DNA of 64,000 bases. Source: Tillus elongatus (Eukaryota; Arthropoda; Insecta; Coleoptera; Cleridae). Under the pieces are notes generated by a model. That model was not told the DNA's origin and did no database searches. It saw only the letters and a list, made by a program, of their open reading frames with translations. Below are positions 46,863 through 59,200 of this stretch, in pieces (position 1 is the first letter of the stretch; each line of letters opens with the position of its first letter). The position numbers and the translations under genes are program-made. The stretch spans positions 19,104,590 through 19,168,589 of the forward strand of contig OZ023266.1 in the NCBI GenBank assembly GCA_964006375.1, written 5' to 3'.

Positions 46863-47159
46863 CAAATTAGTGTAAATAAATAAATGGGGGGTAAAATCAC
46901 TAGATAGTGTGATGAAGTAAAAAAGCGACAAACAATATATTTTAATGTATACATTAATCAAACAAATTTTATGATTATAATTTGGCACTTGTTAATTAAA
47001 TACATCAGACCATTTACATGTTTGCTTGTAACCATGTAACCATAATTATTAAAAAGTTGATCCGGCAAATGCCTGACATGTTTCTGAAAGTCTCTGACTA
47101 TATGACTATATTAGATAAGAATGGATAATGCACTGATGTTCAAGAATACGAATACATAA

Positions 47160-48110
47160 TTGTATTATGTGGCTAAATTACAAATTTAATTCTCGGCATT
47201 ATGCTAATTGTTCTAATGATAACGTCATTGCAGTAACAGGCAATAATAATTTAATTTATTGTTATTTGAAATTGCGATTATGTGACATATTAGATATGTT
47301 TAAGTATAGGCCAGTTACTTTGATCACGACACTTGCAAAAATCGTAGAAGTGGCGTTGAAGAGTAGACTTATCAAATTTTTTTATATAAACAAGGTCATA
47401 TCAGAAATGCAGTATGGCTTTCGCGAGTCTGAGTCAACTAGTGATAGCATTGCTTGCTTGACTGCAAACATCTACGAGGCCATTGACGCAAGCAGATCAT
47501 CTCTCTGCATTTTTGTCAACCTGGCCAATTGACCATCATATTCTCCTAAAAAAGTTAGAAGTTTACGGAGTGAGAGGAATCACACTGAGGCTAACGGAAA
47601 TCTATTTTAAAGGAAACAACGGGTTGAGATAGAAGGTCGTAATAGTGACGATCAAGAGGTCAACTGCGGAGTTCCACAGGGTAGTGTTCTGGGACCTACT
47701 CTGTTCAGTTTATATAAATGACTTATTGTCTTTAAAATGCAAGGGTGAAATCAGGAGGTGTGCGATGATACAGTGATATTCTGGAGTGATCGAACTAGGA
47801 GATTCAAACAAAGAGCTCGAAGTGAGTTTGCCATGGTTGTCAACTGGTTCAATGTAAACTGCTTGTCAGTTAATCAGGAGAAGACTAAATGTTTGCCATT
47901 TTCCACATACCCTACCTGACAAGGACCTGCTGATAATTAAAACTGAGGCCCAGAAATTTCTTAAAATAAATCAGGCGGAAAGTATATGATATGTGGGTAT
48001 CATAATAGATGGGCACCTCAGGTGGGGTAAACAAGTGAATCAACTTGTGGTCACGGTTAGATCTTTACAAGTTTAAGTTCCTGGGTTCCTAAACTATGTA
48101 CTGTGTATCA
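47160..48110 (+). mobile_element. Decayed LINE, RT fragment
   Basis: FKYRPVTLITTLAKIVEVAL, EMQYGFRESESTSDSIACLT, then a shifted frame with CGVPQGSVLGPTLFS and a later KTKCLPFS-type piece. Many stops and indels. Confidence 0.65.
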
Positions 48111-48725
48111 ATCGTAATTGATATGGACCTAGAAGGGCTCGTACAGTCGTCAGCATGTTAATAATAATGAGCAAAAAGTTTTCGCATCATAAACCAAATC
48201 TATAGATGCATGTATAATTCTAACTTGTAACTACAGGTATACAGGCTCTCCCCTTGACTTCACAAATGGTAGAAGCCAGAAGAAAAGCATCTATGTCTCT
48301 ATTTAGTATGGAACGATTTCACGAAGGGAAGTTAACCACATTCAAACTTCTGCATCGAAAGGTGGCCAACAGATGGATATATTCTAAATGATTTTGCATA
48401 GACCTATCATATTGTATGTCATACTCACTGAGAATATATCAAGGCTTTAGTTAAAAGTGACTGACGTTGGGCACAGTTGGTATCCTACTGATGAAGGTAA
48501 TTTCGTTGTTGAAATACATATCTAGCACATGACTTATTATTTTTGTGGTATTTGGGATGATTCTTTCTGTTTCATGACTTTAGTTTTTTATTGGAAGAAA
48601 AGCTGTATCTTTTACTAAGCACAGACCCTTTAGTGTTCCACAGGGTTTCTATCTAGGTCCCCTTCTATTTAGAACAAAGAAACATATCATCAGTATTATA
48701 TAGAATAATTCATAATAAGATAATG

Positions 48726-49061
48726 AAGAACCTCGATGGTTCAGGTGTAAGAACGTGTGCCTCTGAACCGAAGGGTATCGGGTTCGATCCCAGGGTACTC
48801 CTTTAACTTTTTCAGTACAAACTGTAAAATTAACATCAACCGAGGTTCTGGCATTGTATTTGAGCAAGTTGAATGTCTGCACGTTCCGCCCTTCGGAGGG
48901 GGCGTAAAGCCGTCGGTCCCGTGTCGATAAAGATCCCTACCCTCCTTACAGAAAGGCAGGGGTTCGGCAAAATTTCCAGGATAGTGAGGTGAAACTGCTC
49001 CCTGGCATCGATGATTGGCCATAGTCGCGGAAATAGGCCGACGTTAAAGAAATTAAAAAAA
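48726..49061 (+). mobile_element. tRNA-derived SINE with 12-bp target duplication
   Basis: The A-box-like TGGTTCAGGTG at 48737-48747 and the B box GGTTCGATCC at 48781-48790 have tRNA spacing. A non-tRNA body follows, ending in AATTAAAAAAAAA. It is flanked by AATAAGATAATG at 48714-48725 and 49062-49073. The length is 336 bases. No cloverleaf acceptor pairing was seen, so it is not a functional tRNA gene. Confidence 0.85.
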
Positions 49062-49073
49062 AATAAGATAATG

Positions 49074-49974
49074 TGAAAAATGGTAAATAAAAATGTGTTC
49101 TTTTCCGAAACACGAAACCTTGTTATAGACTAAATTGACCTGTGCTATTCGATAATACAAGTTTTCACAGAAAACCATTCCTTAACTTGGTAAATTTTCA
49201 GATAACCTCCCGGACAATTAAGAAAAATTTCAGAAATATGGTTAGAACCCCCCATGGATGCAGAAACCACGAGAAAAAAATTCTTGTTCACACCGCCCAA
49301 GGAAGTTACGGGACCAGGAGTGAATAGGGGTGCTAGGCGGGGAAGAAGATGAAAAGAAAATATGAGCAGAACATGCCATACCCCACCTAAACCCTATCTA
49401 CCCGGCAGAGAACCCCTATTCGCCCCAGGTCCCGTAACTTTCTTGAGAGCTGCTCACAGGAAATTTGTCTTGTGGTTTCAGCAGCAAGGGTGGCTGTAGA
49501 CCGCGAGAGGAGAAGGAAAACCCCCACAACGAAGCACCCCCCCCCCAGGTGAAATGCTAGGGGAAGGAAAATCCATGTTACAATATAAGTACCCTAGATT
49601 GTACAGCTAAAGAGAAGGTATAAAAGCAAATGCTGTCAAACAACCAAAATTATAAGAAAAAAAAAAAAAAAAAAAGGTCAATTCACACAACACTTACCTT
49701 TTTCATCTCAACAGATGCGGTAGGTACAAATAATCAGCAACCTTGCATTTTCCTCATTACAAAAACAATGTAGGAAACAAGTAATAGGTAACGGAATACG
49801 AACTCTCGACAAATCCACACTTTAACCACCCTAATAGTAGGCCCTGGAACACATGAATAAATAAGAACCCGATGACAGTGATAGGTGTAGTGTACAAAAA
49901 GCGATCTGGTACTAGTGCACTGGTGGTAATAGAGCCCAAATCCCCAGGTCTGGAACATTCCTGTAATTTTTTAT
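49074..49974. other. Intergenic stretch with a foldback and A runs
   Basis: No gene. An imperfect inverted repeat (GAAGTTACGGGACCAGGAGT at 49301 against CCAGGTCCCGTAACTTTCTT at 49424) spans about 49297-49443. Homopolymer runs of C (49542-49550) and A (49658-49675) are present. Confidence 0.45.
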
Positions 49975-52370
49975 TTTTTTAAATATATTTCAACACACCA
50001 CGAGGGCTTACAGCCTAAATATTATCGTAACGTGGGTGTCGACAATGAGGAAAGAGGCAACTTGTTAATTCTGGACTTGAAGGTTTGGAGGTTCGGAGGA
50101 GAAGGAAAAACATGTGCCGGCAAGGAATTCCACAACTTGGAAGTCCTCGGGACAAAAGAGCGGGCATAACAAGATGTTCTATGTGTGGTGTGGTGCATTC
50201 CCTCTGTTCCCCTGGTATATCTGTTGGGGGCAGCAGGTGGAGGAACTATGGAAGAAAGCTCCTCTGAGCAGTGCCCGTGCAGATATCTATAAAAGAGAGA
50301 GAGGTCACCTATGGCACGTCGGTGGGCAAAGGATGGCAGCCTTTGGGTGAGGGTAGGGTCACCGATGAGACATATAGCTCTCTTCTGAATTGAGTCCAGG
50401 ATAGCGAGGGTAGAAGCGGCAGCGGCAGTATTTGAGGTTTGGCCTTATTTGTGAAGTATATAAGGTATAGAGATTAGTTGGTGAAAAGTGTTTGCGAGCC
50501 CGGAAGAGGAAACCTAATTTCTTAGCAGCCGCTTCTGCAATTGATGTGACATGTTGGTGCCAATTGAGATTTCGATCCACAGAAATGCCAACAAGTGAAA
50601 AGGACTCATTACTTTGAATAACTTGGTTGTTCATTGTGATGGGTCTAGAGCTGGTGTATCTCTTATGACAAAGAAAGCAAGACTGAGATTTGGTGGGGTT
50701 GAATTGCACAAGATTTCTACTTCCCCAGTCTAATATTTATTGGAGATCCACGGAGACATAACCCTCCATGAGTCTGCGTTCCTTATCTAATTGGGCTAAA
50801 GAGACAGGCTTAGAATATTGTATATTTGAGTGGAGGGTGCTGTCGTCCGTGTAACTGTGAACTGGGTTGGATGTGCTAGAAAGGAGGTCAATGATGTGGA
50901 GAAGAAACAAAGTAGGGGCTAAGGCTGAACCTTGAGGAACTCCTGCATTAATTGGATACAGTTTAGAGGAATGGCCATCCACGACAACAGAAATGCTCCG
51001 GTTGGAGAGGAAACTTTCTGTCCAGGTACAGAGTTTTGGTGGTAGGCCATAAGCCGGAAGTTTATTAAGCAGCGCTGCGTGCCAGACCTGGTCGAATGCT
51101 TTGGATATGTCTAGAGCGACAATCTGGGGTTCACCGTGTAGTTCCATAGACTTGTTCCAAGAATGGGTGACAAAGGAAAGGAGGTCGGCAGTTGATATGC
51201 GCTGACCGAATCCATACTGCCTGTCGTGGATTACACTGTGTTTTTATAAAAATGTTAGTAACTCGGTGTTTATATACTTTTCCATCACTTTAGAGACGAC
51301 TGAAAGGAGAGAAATGGGCATGTAGTTGCTAGGAAGCGCTTTGGATCCTTTTTTGGGGACGGGTTGTACTCGAGCAGTTTTCCAGTTACTAGGGAATATG
51401 CCTCTATTGTAAGATGTCTGAAACAGACGAGTCAGGACAGGAGCAAGTTCTGGTGCGCATTTTTTGAGAAAAATTGCTGGGATCTCGTCAAGGCCAGATG
51501 CTTTCCTGGTATTAAGATAAGAGAGCATCTGTCGTACCTTTTTAGTTTTGAAAATGATATCTGTCATTTTATGCGCGACATTGGGGATTGTTGGTGGTTG
51601 AACATTTGGAGGTGGGTTGAGAGTAGAATTGCCGGCGAATAACGAGGCAAAAAGTTCAGCCTTGCCCAGGGCGGTAGAAACAATTTCAACCCCTGAGACA
51701 AGAGGTGGGAACGTGCTCTTGCAGAAATTATTCCCAATAGATTTAGCAAGAGTCCAGAAGGGTTTGCTGCCGCTGGAGCTTAAGAGGACCTTGTTTTTGA
51801 TGTGGTTATTAAACGAGTTTTTTGCCTCAGAAAGAATGCGGACATAGCGGTTTCTTGTGTCGTTAAATGCTTGACGGTTTTCTTGACTGGGATTGTGTAG
51901 AAGCGCTTTGACCTTTTCAAGTCTGCCCTTGTCACAGAATTTAGAGAACCAGGGCTTTTGAGTGGCTGGAGAGGTTTTCTGTGTACGTGGAATTCCATGC
52001 CAGCTTGGATAATTTCGGTGACGTTTTGTGAGATATCAGAGGGGTCAGGATGAGAGAAGCAGACAGACGCCCATGGAAATGAGGAAAAGTAATCCCGCAT
52101 TTCGTCCCAGTTTGCGGAGTTGTAGTGCCAAATGATACGTGGGTGTGATGACCGTGTAACCTCGGGTTGCATTGAGCAGGAAGCGGTAACCATGCCGTGG
52201 TCTGAGCGACCAAGGGGGACAATGGATTCATTGTATAGTTAAGGTTGTATAGAAGGTTAGGTATTGGAGGGGAAGGGGTGTCACGGAACAGACCCGTATT
52301 GGAAAACTGTTTAAGAAGTGCGTAAGGTGTAAAAAAATTTAAAATACCTCGGCAAATACAAAAGAACAAA
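49975..52370 (-). mobile_element. jockey/CR1-like LINE with several frame breaks
   Basis: The same family as 11915-14345. Pieces: 50359-50709 (C-terminal), 50737-51147 (LDISKAFDQVWHAALLNKLP, INAGVPQGSALAPTLF; the Asp of YADD reads YTDD), 51244-51567 (MTDIIFKTKKVRQMLSYLNT) and the endonuclease end to about 52370. It lies just downstream of the Tab1 stop codon. Confidence 0.8.
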
Positions 52371-52480
52371 AGGCAAGAATAGTGCCAGCGTGCATGTAAG
52401 ATACCAAACTTTATCAGCAGTCATTTTATCTAGAACTGTTTGAGAGGTTGTCTGCAAATTTACCCTTAACTTATTTAAAT

Positions 52481-52915
52481 TTAAAAATCTAAACCATCGG
52501 GCAAAGATCCATTTTGTTTGGCAATCTCGTAATTTCTATAGAAAACACTAAAATCGACATAGGCATCAATTCTCTTATCAGTGACAGTGTCGATGACAGT
52601 ACGTGGTTGTTCATCTGAACTACTAGAAGCATCGTTTGATCTAAAACTATTGATAATTGAATTGGTTAGGGTATTATGTACACTTGATAAGGTGGTCATA
52701 TGTAGTACAGGATTGAATTTCACTGAAGGTGCAGTCGGTGACCTGATTGCATTTGGTAATTCGTAATTGAAATTTCTTAGCACTAAAGTTATGTCTTCTC
52801 TCTTGGCACTGCAGGAACTTGTCAATGAATTTGACATGAACCAATCACGGTGTAGCCTTACTGCTTTGTCGACTACTGCTTGAGCAACTCCAGTTATTGT
52901 TGCCTGTTCTCTGAA
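52481..52915 (-). CDS. Tab1: Tab1 exon 4 (C-terminus)
   Basis: It follows acceptor TCTTTTATTGCAG in phase 0. It encodes the end of the PP2C-like domain, the [14 protein letters not shown] strand (matching MTLLVRNFGYPL of vertebrate TAB1), a Ser/Thr-rich linker, and the TAK1-binding tail [16 protein letters not shown] before the stop. Confidence 0.93.
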   Translation of the reverse strand, partial: FREQATITGVAQAVVDKAVRLHRDWFMSNSLTSSCSAKREDITLVLRNFNYELPNAIRSPTAPSVKFNPVLHMTTLSSVHNTLTNSIINSFRSNDASSSSDEQPRTVIDTVTDKRIDAYVDFSVFYRNYEIAKQNGSLPDGLDF

Positions 52916-53540
52916 CTGCAATAAAAGAAAAATATAAAATTCACCTATATTTCAACTCAAAAGGTGAAGAAAATTAATTTTAAAAAGTCTGGACGCAGCA
53001 AGTGTGTTATGGTGGTGAATTTTCATAAAAATGTTTTTAGGGGCAAATTTTTTTTTAAAATAAAAGGCATGGAATTTGGTATAACCTACATATAGTAGAA
53101 ACAATGTACCTTATTTCATCAAAATTACTTAAAAAAGTTAAAAAATTGTCGGAAAATAAACTTAAAATGTTCCCAAAAAAACTGGTTACCTAGAATGTGT
53201 CAATTTTGACGTTTCAAATCGCGACTTTGATGTTTTAAGAAGAAAAACTATAATGCTTATAACTTTTCTTCTTGTTTGAACGTAGTGATCCAAATTTTAG
53301 TAGATGGTTTGCTTTTTATGATATAAACCCATGTACCAAATTTTGTTGCCATAGCTTTAATATATCCGGAGATATATTTCAATTTTCCAACAGAAAACAC
53401 AGAATTTCCCGGAAGAAACTAGAACGAGTTTCCTGGCTAACGAACTTATCCAGGCGACTTGCAAAAGGAAGATACTCACCAAATTTTATCAAAACTGCCC
53501 CATTATTTGAGTTATTGGTGTGAGACACACACACACAGAC

Positions 53541-53634
<94 letters not shown>

Positions 53635-56159
53635 GGTGTCCCACGTCGAGTAATGTATTAGATTATTTCCGAAAATATACATTTTTGAGTGCTGAAAATT
53701 TGTATACGGGGGTTTCCGAAGATGCTCTATTTAATGGAGAGAATTTCCAAAATGGCGGACTTCCGGTTGCACCGTAAATAGATGGAAACATCGTTATTTC
53801 AAATAGAACAGCCTGTATATTATTGCATTTTTAGAATACTCATCTAATTTTAGGTTAAAAGTTATTAGGGTATGCTCTCCCTATTTTCAACTGTTTTCGA
53901 GTTATGTCAATTTATTTGAGAATTCTGTTCAAGGGGAGGCTGACTTAATGAAGGTGATTTCGTGTCGTGTTAGGATGCTGAAAATTCTTTAATTTGTCAG
54001 ACACACTTCAAGGCCATTAAGCTTCGACATGATTGTGAGGAATTTTTTTTCATATACAGGCTGTTTTGTAGGATGTATTAGAATTTGGTGTGCTTTAAAC
54101 TAAAATAACTCATTTATTTCAAATGGAACAGCCTGTATATTATCTTCTCATTGAATAGAGCAGATAGTTCTCTTTCAAACTGTGTTAGCATTCCCTATAC
54201 CTAAAGTTGATAATTGTCGAGATATTTACGGTTTACCAAAAAAAAAAGACAAATTTAGGAGTATGTCTAAAATCTGTATGAATTCTAAGAGTGCTATGTG
54301 ATGTTTGACATTTTCACGTTTATTGTCAGTTTTATATTTCTGTCATTCACAACGTGAGTTATTTTGTCTTTGTTGTCTGAATTAATAGGAATTCTACGTT
54401 ATAATGGATAATGCCAGCTATTCAAATGAATAATTGCTGAATTTATTTTATTTTCATGGAGCGTGCAACAGAGTGGTCAGCAGAACATGTCGGTTGTTTA
54501 ATGATAGGTATCCCAAGTCCTCGCCAATGACTGCGTTGAAATTCAGACGTTATGAAACCAATTTCTTGAGAACGGGAAGTTGCACGATTAAACAAACATG
54601 AAGATCAGTTCCGGTTACAGAAGACGAAGACACACCAATTTCTGTGTTGTCTTATTTCGAAGCTCATCCAAAGGCATCAATACGTTCAGATGAACATGAC
54701 ATGAACATAGCATGTTCCTCCATACAGATAATATTGTTCAAGCATAAGATGCATAATTATAAATTTATAAGTGTACAAGCTCTGGAACCGAACGACCCCG
54801 CTCACCGAATTAAATTTTCTCACACTCCTTGAAAGACACCGCAACGATCCTTCTGAAAAGCATAATTTGGACCGACGAAATAAAGATGTCCCATGAAGGA
54901 ATATTTAACAGACATAATATTCACTACTGGGCTCAAGACAATCCTCATATCAATAGAGAACGCTGTTTTCAGAGAAAATTCAGCTTCAACTTGTTTGCTC
55001 TTCTGATGGATGATAAAATATCGTACTGCATTTACGATAATAATCTGACAGCTGTGCAATACCTAGAGATTTTGCGAACTACTGTCTCTGATTTCTTGGA
55101 CAATTTACCACTTACTGCGTATGTGAATTGTTGGTATCAACTAGATGAGGCTCCAGCGCATTATTCAGCAGAGGTGAGGAGCTTTTTAAATGATGAATCC
55201 TGAGAGAGGTGGATGGGACGTGGCGGAACATACAATCGGCCCCCACGGTCGCCCGACCTCACTCCTCTGGATTTTTACCTATGGGGTAAATTGAAATCAG
55301 ATGTTTATGCGACTCCAGTCAACACTAGGAAATAACTTGAAGATAGAGTCCGTAATTGTTTGGATAATATTGATCCCGCAGAAATACAGCGTACAACAAG
55401 TGAAGCAGTTGTAATACGCTTAGAGCGATGTATTAGTGCGAATGGTACACAATGTGAACAATATCAATCATGAGTTTCTTAGCTAGTCATAATCATTTTC
55501 AACTTTCAATACTTTTGGTAATTTGTTGATATTTCATAAATATTAAATTAATTTTTTTTTTTTTTTTTGGTAAACCGCAAATATCTCAACAATTATCAAC
55601 TTTAGGTATAGGGAATGCTAATACAGTTTTAAAGAGAACTATCTGCTCTATTCAATGTGAAGATAATATACAGGGCGTTCCATTTGAAATAAATGAGTTA
55701 TTCTAGTTTAAAATCCACCAAATTCTAATACATCCTACAAAACACCCTGTATATGAAACAATTTTTCCTCACAATCATGTTAAAGCCTTGGAACGTGTCT
55801 GACAAATTAAAGAATTTTCAGCATCCTAACACGACACGAAATCACCTTCATTAAGTCAGCCTCCCCTTGAACAGAACTCTCAAATAAATTGACATAACTC
55901 GAAAACAGTTGCAGATAGGGAGAGCATACCCTAATAACTTTTAACCTAAAATTAGATGAGTATTCTAAAAATGTAATAATATACAGGTCTATTTGAAATA
56001 ACAATGTTTATATCTAATTACGGTAAAACCGGAAGTCCGCCATTTTGGAAATTATTTCTTTAAATAGAGCATCTTCGGAAACCCCGGTATACAAATTTTC
56101 AGCACTCAAAAATGTATATTTTCAGAAATAATCTAATACATTACTCGACGTGGGCCACC

Positions 56160-56248
<89 letters not shown>

Positions 56249-59200
56249 GAAACTGACCTCGGATTTGGGTTCCAGGGGTCCTAGTTTGTGCTCATTTGAA
56301 GAATTTTTTTCAAAATTTAAAAGTCGCGATCTCATTAGTGAATTTTTAAAAGAAAATTCACCCGAATAGAAACAACCAGAGCTTAGACAAGCGGAATAAT
56401 GAAAAATAACAACGATTTGTGATGCTGGCTAGCATTCTTTACTTACTTGTTCCACAACAGAATAAGCTATGTACTTATTAACTTGATCTGTGCCAGTTGC
56501 CTGTTCTATTGACCTATATAATCCGGAAGACATTAGCAATAAAAATCGGCAAGATTCATCAAGTGAAAGACCACCATGAATGTCTGACTCAGAGATCACA
56601 GGTTCTTGCGTAGCAAAAGTTAAGTCTTCAAACTCCCTATATCCGCCTTTGACCAGATAATTGCCTAGACACCTTGTGTTCTCTTGATTGCCTAAGTGTG
56701 AGCCTTAAAATACAAATTAAAGGTAAAATTAGAAATATAAATATTTGTTTAGAAGTCAGTATATTTTTGCAAAATGATTTTTAGCAATGATTGGAAGTTT
56801 AAGATGGCTGAATAAGTACAATTTGGATAACCCATTTCATCACAATACAGTTTTTAGACCTGACGATCTTTAGCTAACAAAGTCAGCATCATCAGAGGGA
56901 AGAATAAAAATTGTACTTATCAGTGCCAGAATCCACAGGATTCTCTCACGCGACCGTGTTCAGGAGCTGGGATCGATAAAACGACCATATGGTTCCTTTA
57001 CTGAATCTCGGAAAGAAACGTTAGAGCTCTTAGCACACACACACTTCCTAGATTGTCTGATACTGAGCAACAGAGAGGTCCTACCGGCTGAGGGACGATT
57101 TAAACGCCCTCATGGGGAGGACTGGCGGGTTGGTCGGCGAATAGTTACAGCCTCGGCAGTGGAGTGTGCTGTGAATCATTTCCAGCCATTCAAGTCGCCA
57201 GGGGAGGATGGGGTGGTACCGGTCCTACTACAAAAGGGACTGGAGATTCTCCTACCTCACCTTATCAGGCTGTACAGAGCCAGTCTGGCCTGGAACTACA
57301 TTCCATCCAGCTGGATGGTGGTTAGGGGGGTTTACATTCCCAAATTGGGACGTAAGGACCTCCTATCCACATCACTGAGACCTCTCAGTATTACCTCATT
57401 CCTCCTGAAGGGATTGGAAAAAATACTGGACGAACACATTAGGGGGAACATCTTACCCAACAACCTCCTAAATACCCACCAGTATGCCTATCAAACTGGC
57501 AAATCAACTGAGTTAGTGCTCAATAACCTCGCCGAGAAAATCACACACTCTCTGGAAAATGGAGAGGTTGCGGTGGCGGCATTTCTCGACATCGAAGGAG
57601 CATTTAATAATGCATTACCGATCTCCCTCTACGAGGCCACTATCGCTAGGGGGGTGGAACCTACCATCTGTGGCTGGATCGGAAACATGCTGCACAATCG
57701 GGCCATTATTACCTCATTGCGGGGAGAGGTGGTCGGCGTCAGGGCCGCGAGGGGGTGTCCTCAGGGGGGCGTTCTATCCCCCCTGCTGTGGTCCCTCTTT
57801 GTGGACGATTTGCTGGCTATCCTCGGACTCTGGGAGGTTGAGGTACAGGCATATGCTGATGATCTTGTCATAATGGTTAGAGGCAAATCTGAGGAGGAAC
57901 TGGCAAGTACTCTTCAAGAGGCACTAAATGTAATCAATGATTGGTGCCGGAGGGAACAGATGTCTGTGAACCCCCGCAAAACGATCATTGTACCTTTTAC
58001 CAGAAGAAGAAGGTTGGACAAATTAAAACCACCTATTCTTATGGGGGAAACCATTCCATTTTCGGACCAAGCAAAATATCTGGGAGTTACCCTAGATAAG
58101 AAGCTCAACTGGGACAAACAGTTAGAAAATGTTATCCGCAGGGCTAAAATGTCCCTGTGGACCTGCCGGAGAATCTGTGGTAACAACTGGGGAACAAACC
58201 CCCAACAGATGTACTGGCTTTATGTTGTGGTTATCAGGCCAATGATAACATATGGAGCTATAGTTTGGTGGACTAAGGCACTTCGTGGTATCGCGAGGGC
58301 CAAACTGGCTCATCTACAGAGACAAGCTTGTCTGAGATAACGGGAGCGATAAGCACCGCACCATCAGCCGCTCTGGAGGTCCTCCTTAATATTCCCCCTC
58401 TTCACATATGGTTGGAGAGGGTGGCGAGGTGGACAACGTACAGACTAAAACAAACGGCAGACAGCATGCCGAGAGAAGTCAGTCTGGGAGGGTCCGGTCT
58501 CCTTGATGACAGTGATTGTCACAGGATTCTGCCTACAAGGATCAGCAGAGATGTCTTTCAAGATCGTCCTCCCGGAAAGGGAGGACTGGGACCGAAACCA
58601 AACGACCCTGTTGAGAGCGGACCTCTGCTGGTACTCTGACGGCTCCAAAACCAATTTGGGAGTAGGAGCCGGCGCATATGGGGGCAGCACCGATGCTAGA
58701 CTATCAGCTAGCCTCGGCAAGTACGCAACCATACACCAGGCAGAAGTGTATGCCATCGAGATGTGTGCAAGGAAAAGTATAAAAAACCTGTGCACAAACA
58801 AATCGATAAAGATATATGCAGATAGCCAAGCTGCAATAAAGGCTCTTGGTTCCTACCAGTGTAATTCAAAGACGGTATGGAGCTGTAAATCTGCCCTTAA
58901 CGAATTTGGCAGCTATAATGAGGTGTCGCTGGTCTGGATACCGGGTCACTCGGACCATGATGGCATCATTGCGGCCGACACGCTTGCCAGGAGTGGTGCC
59001 CAGAGAGACTTTGTCGGACCAGAACCGGTGCTGGGGATAACATCTTGCACAGCAAAACGCACCTTAAAGACCTGGACAGAAAGAATGACAATCCAATATT
59101 TGCAAAATCTTCCAGGATTAGCTCACTCTAAGGCCTTCATAAATGGCCTGTCTGAGTCAAGGGCTAAAAAACTTCTAGAGATAAACAGACAACTGAGTAC

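Noticed and set aside
48726..48830. Possible functional tRNA gene (A and B boxes present)
   Set aside because: No acceptor-stem pairing is seen, and the unit is part of a 336-base SINE with a target duplication.
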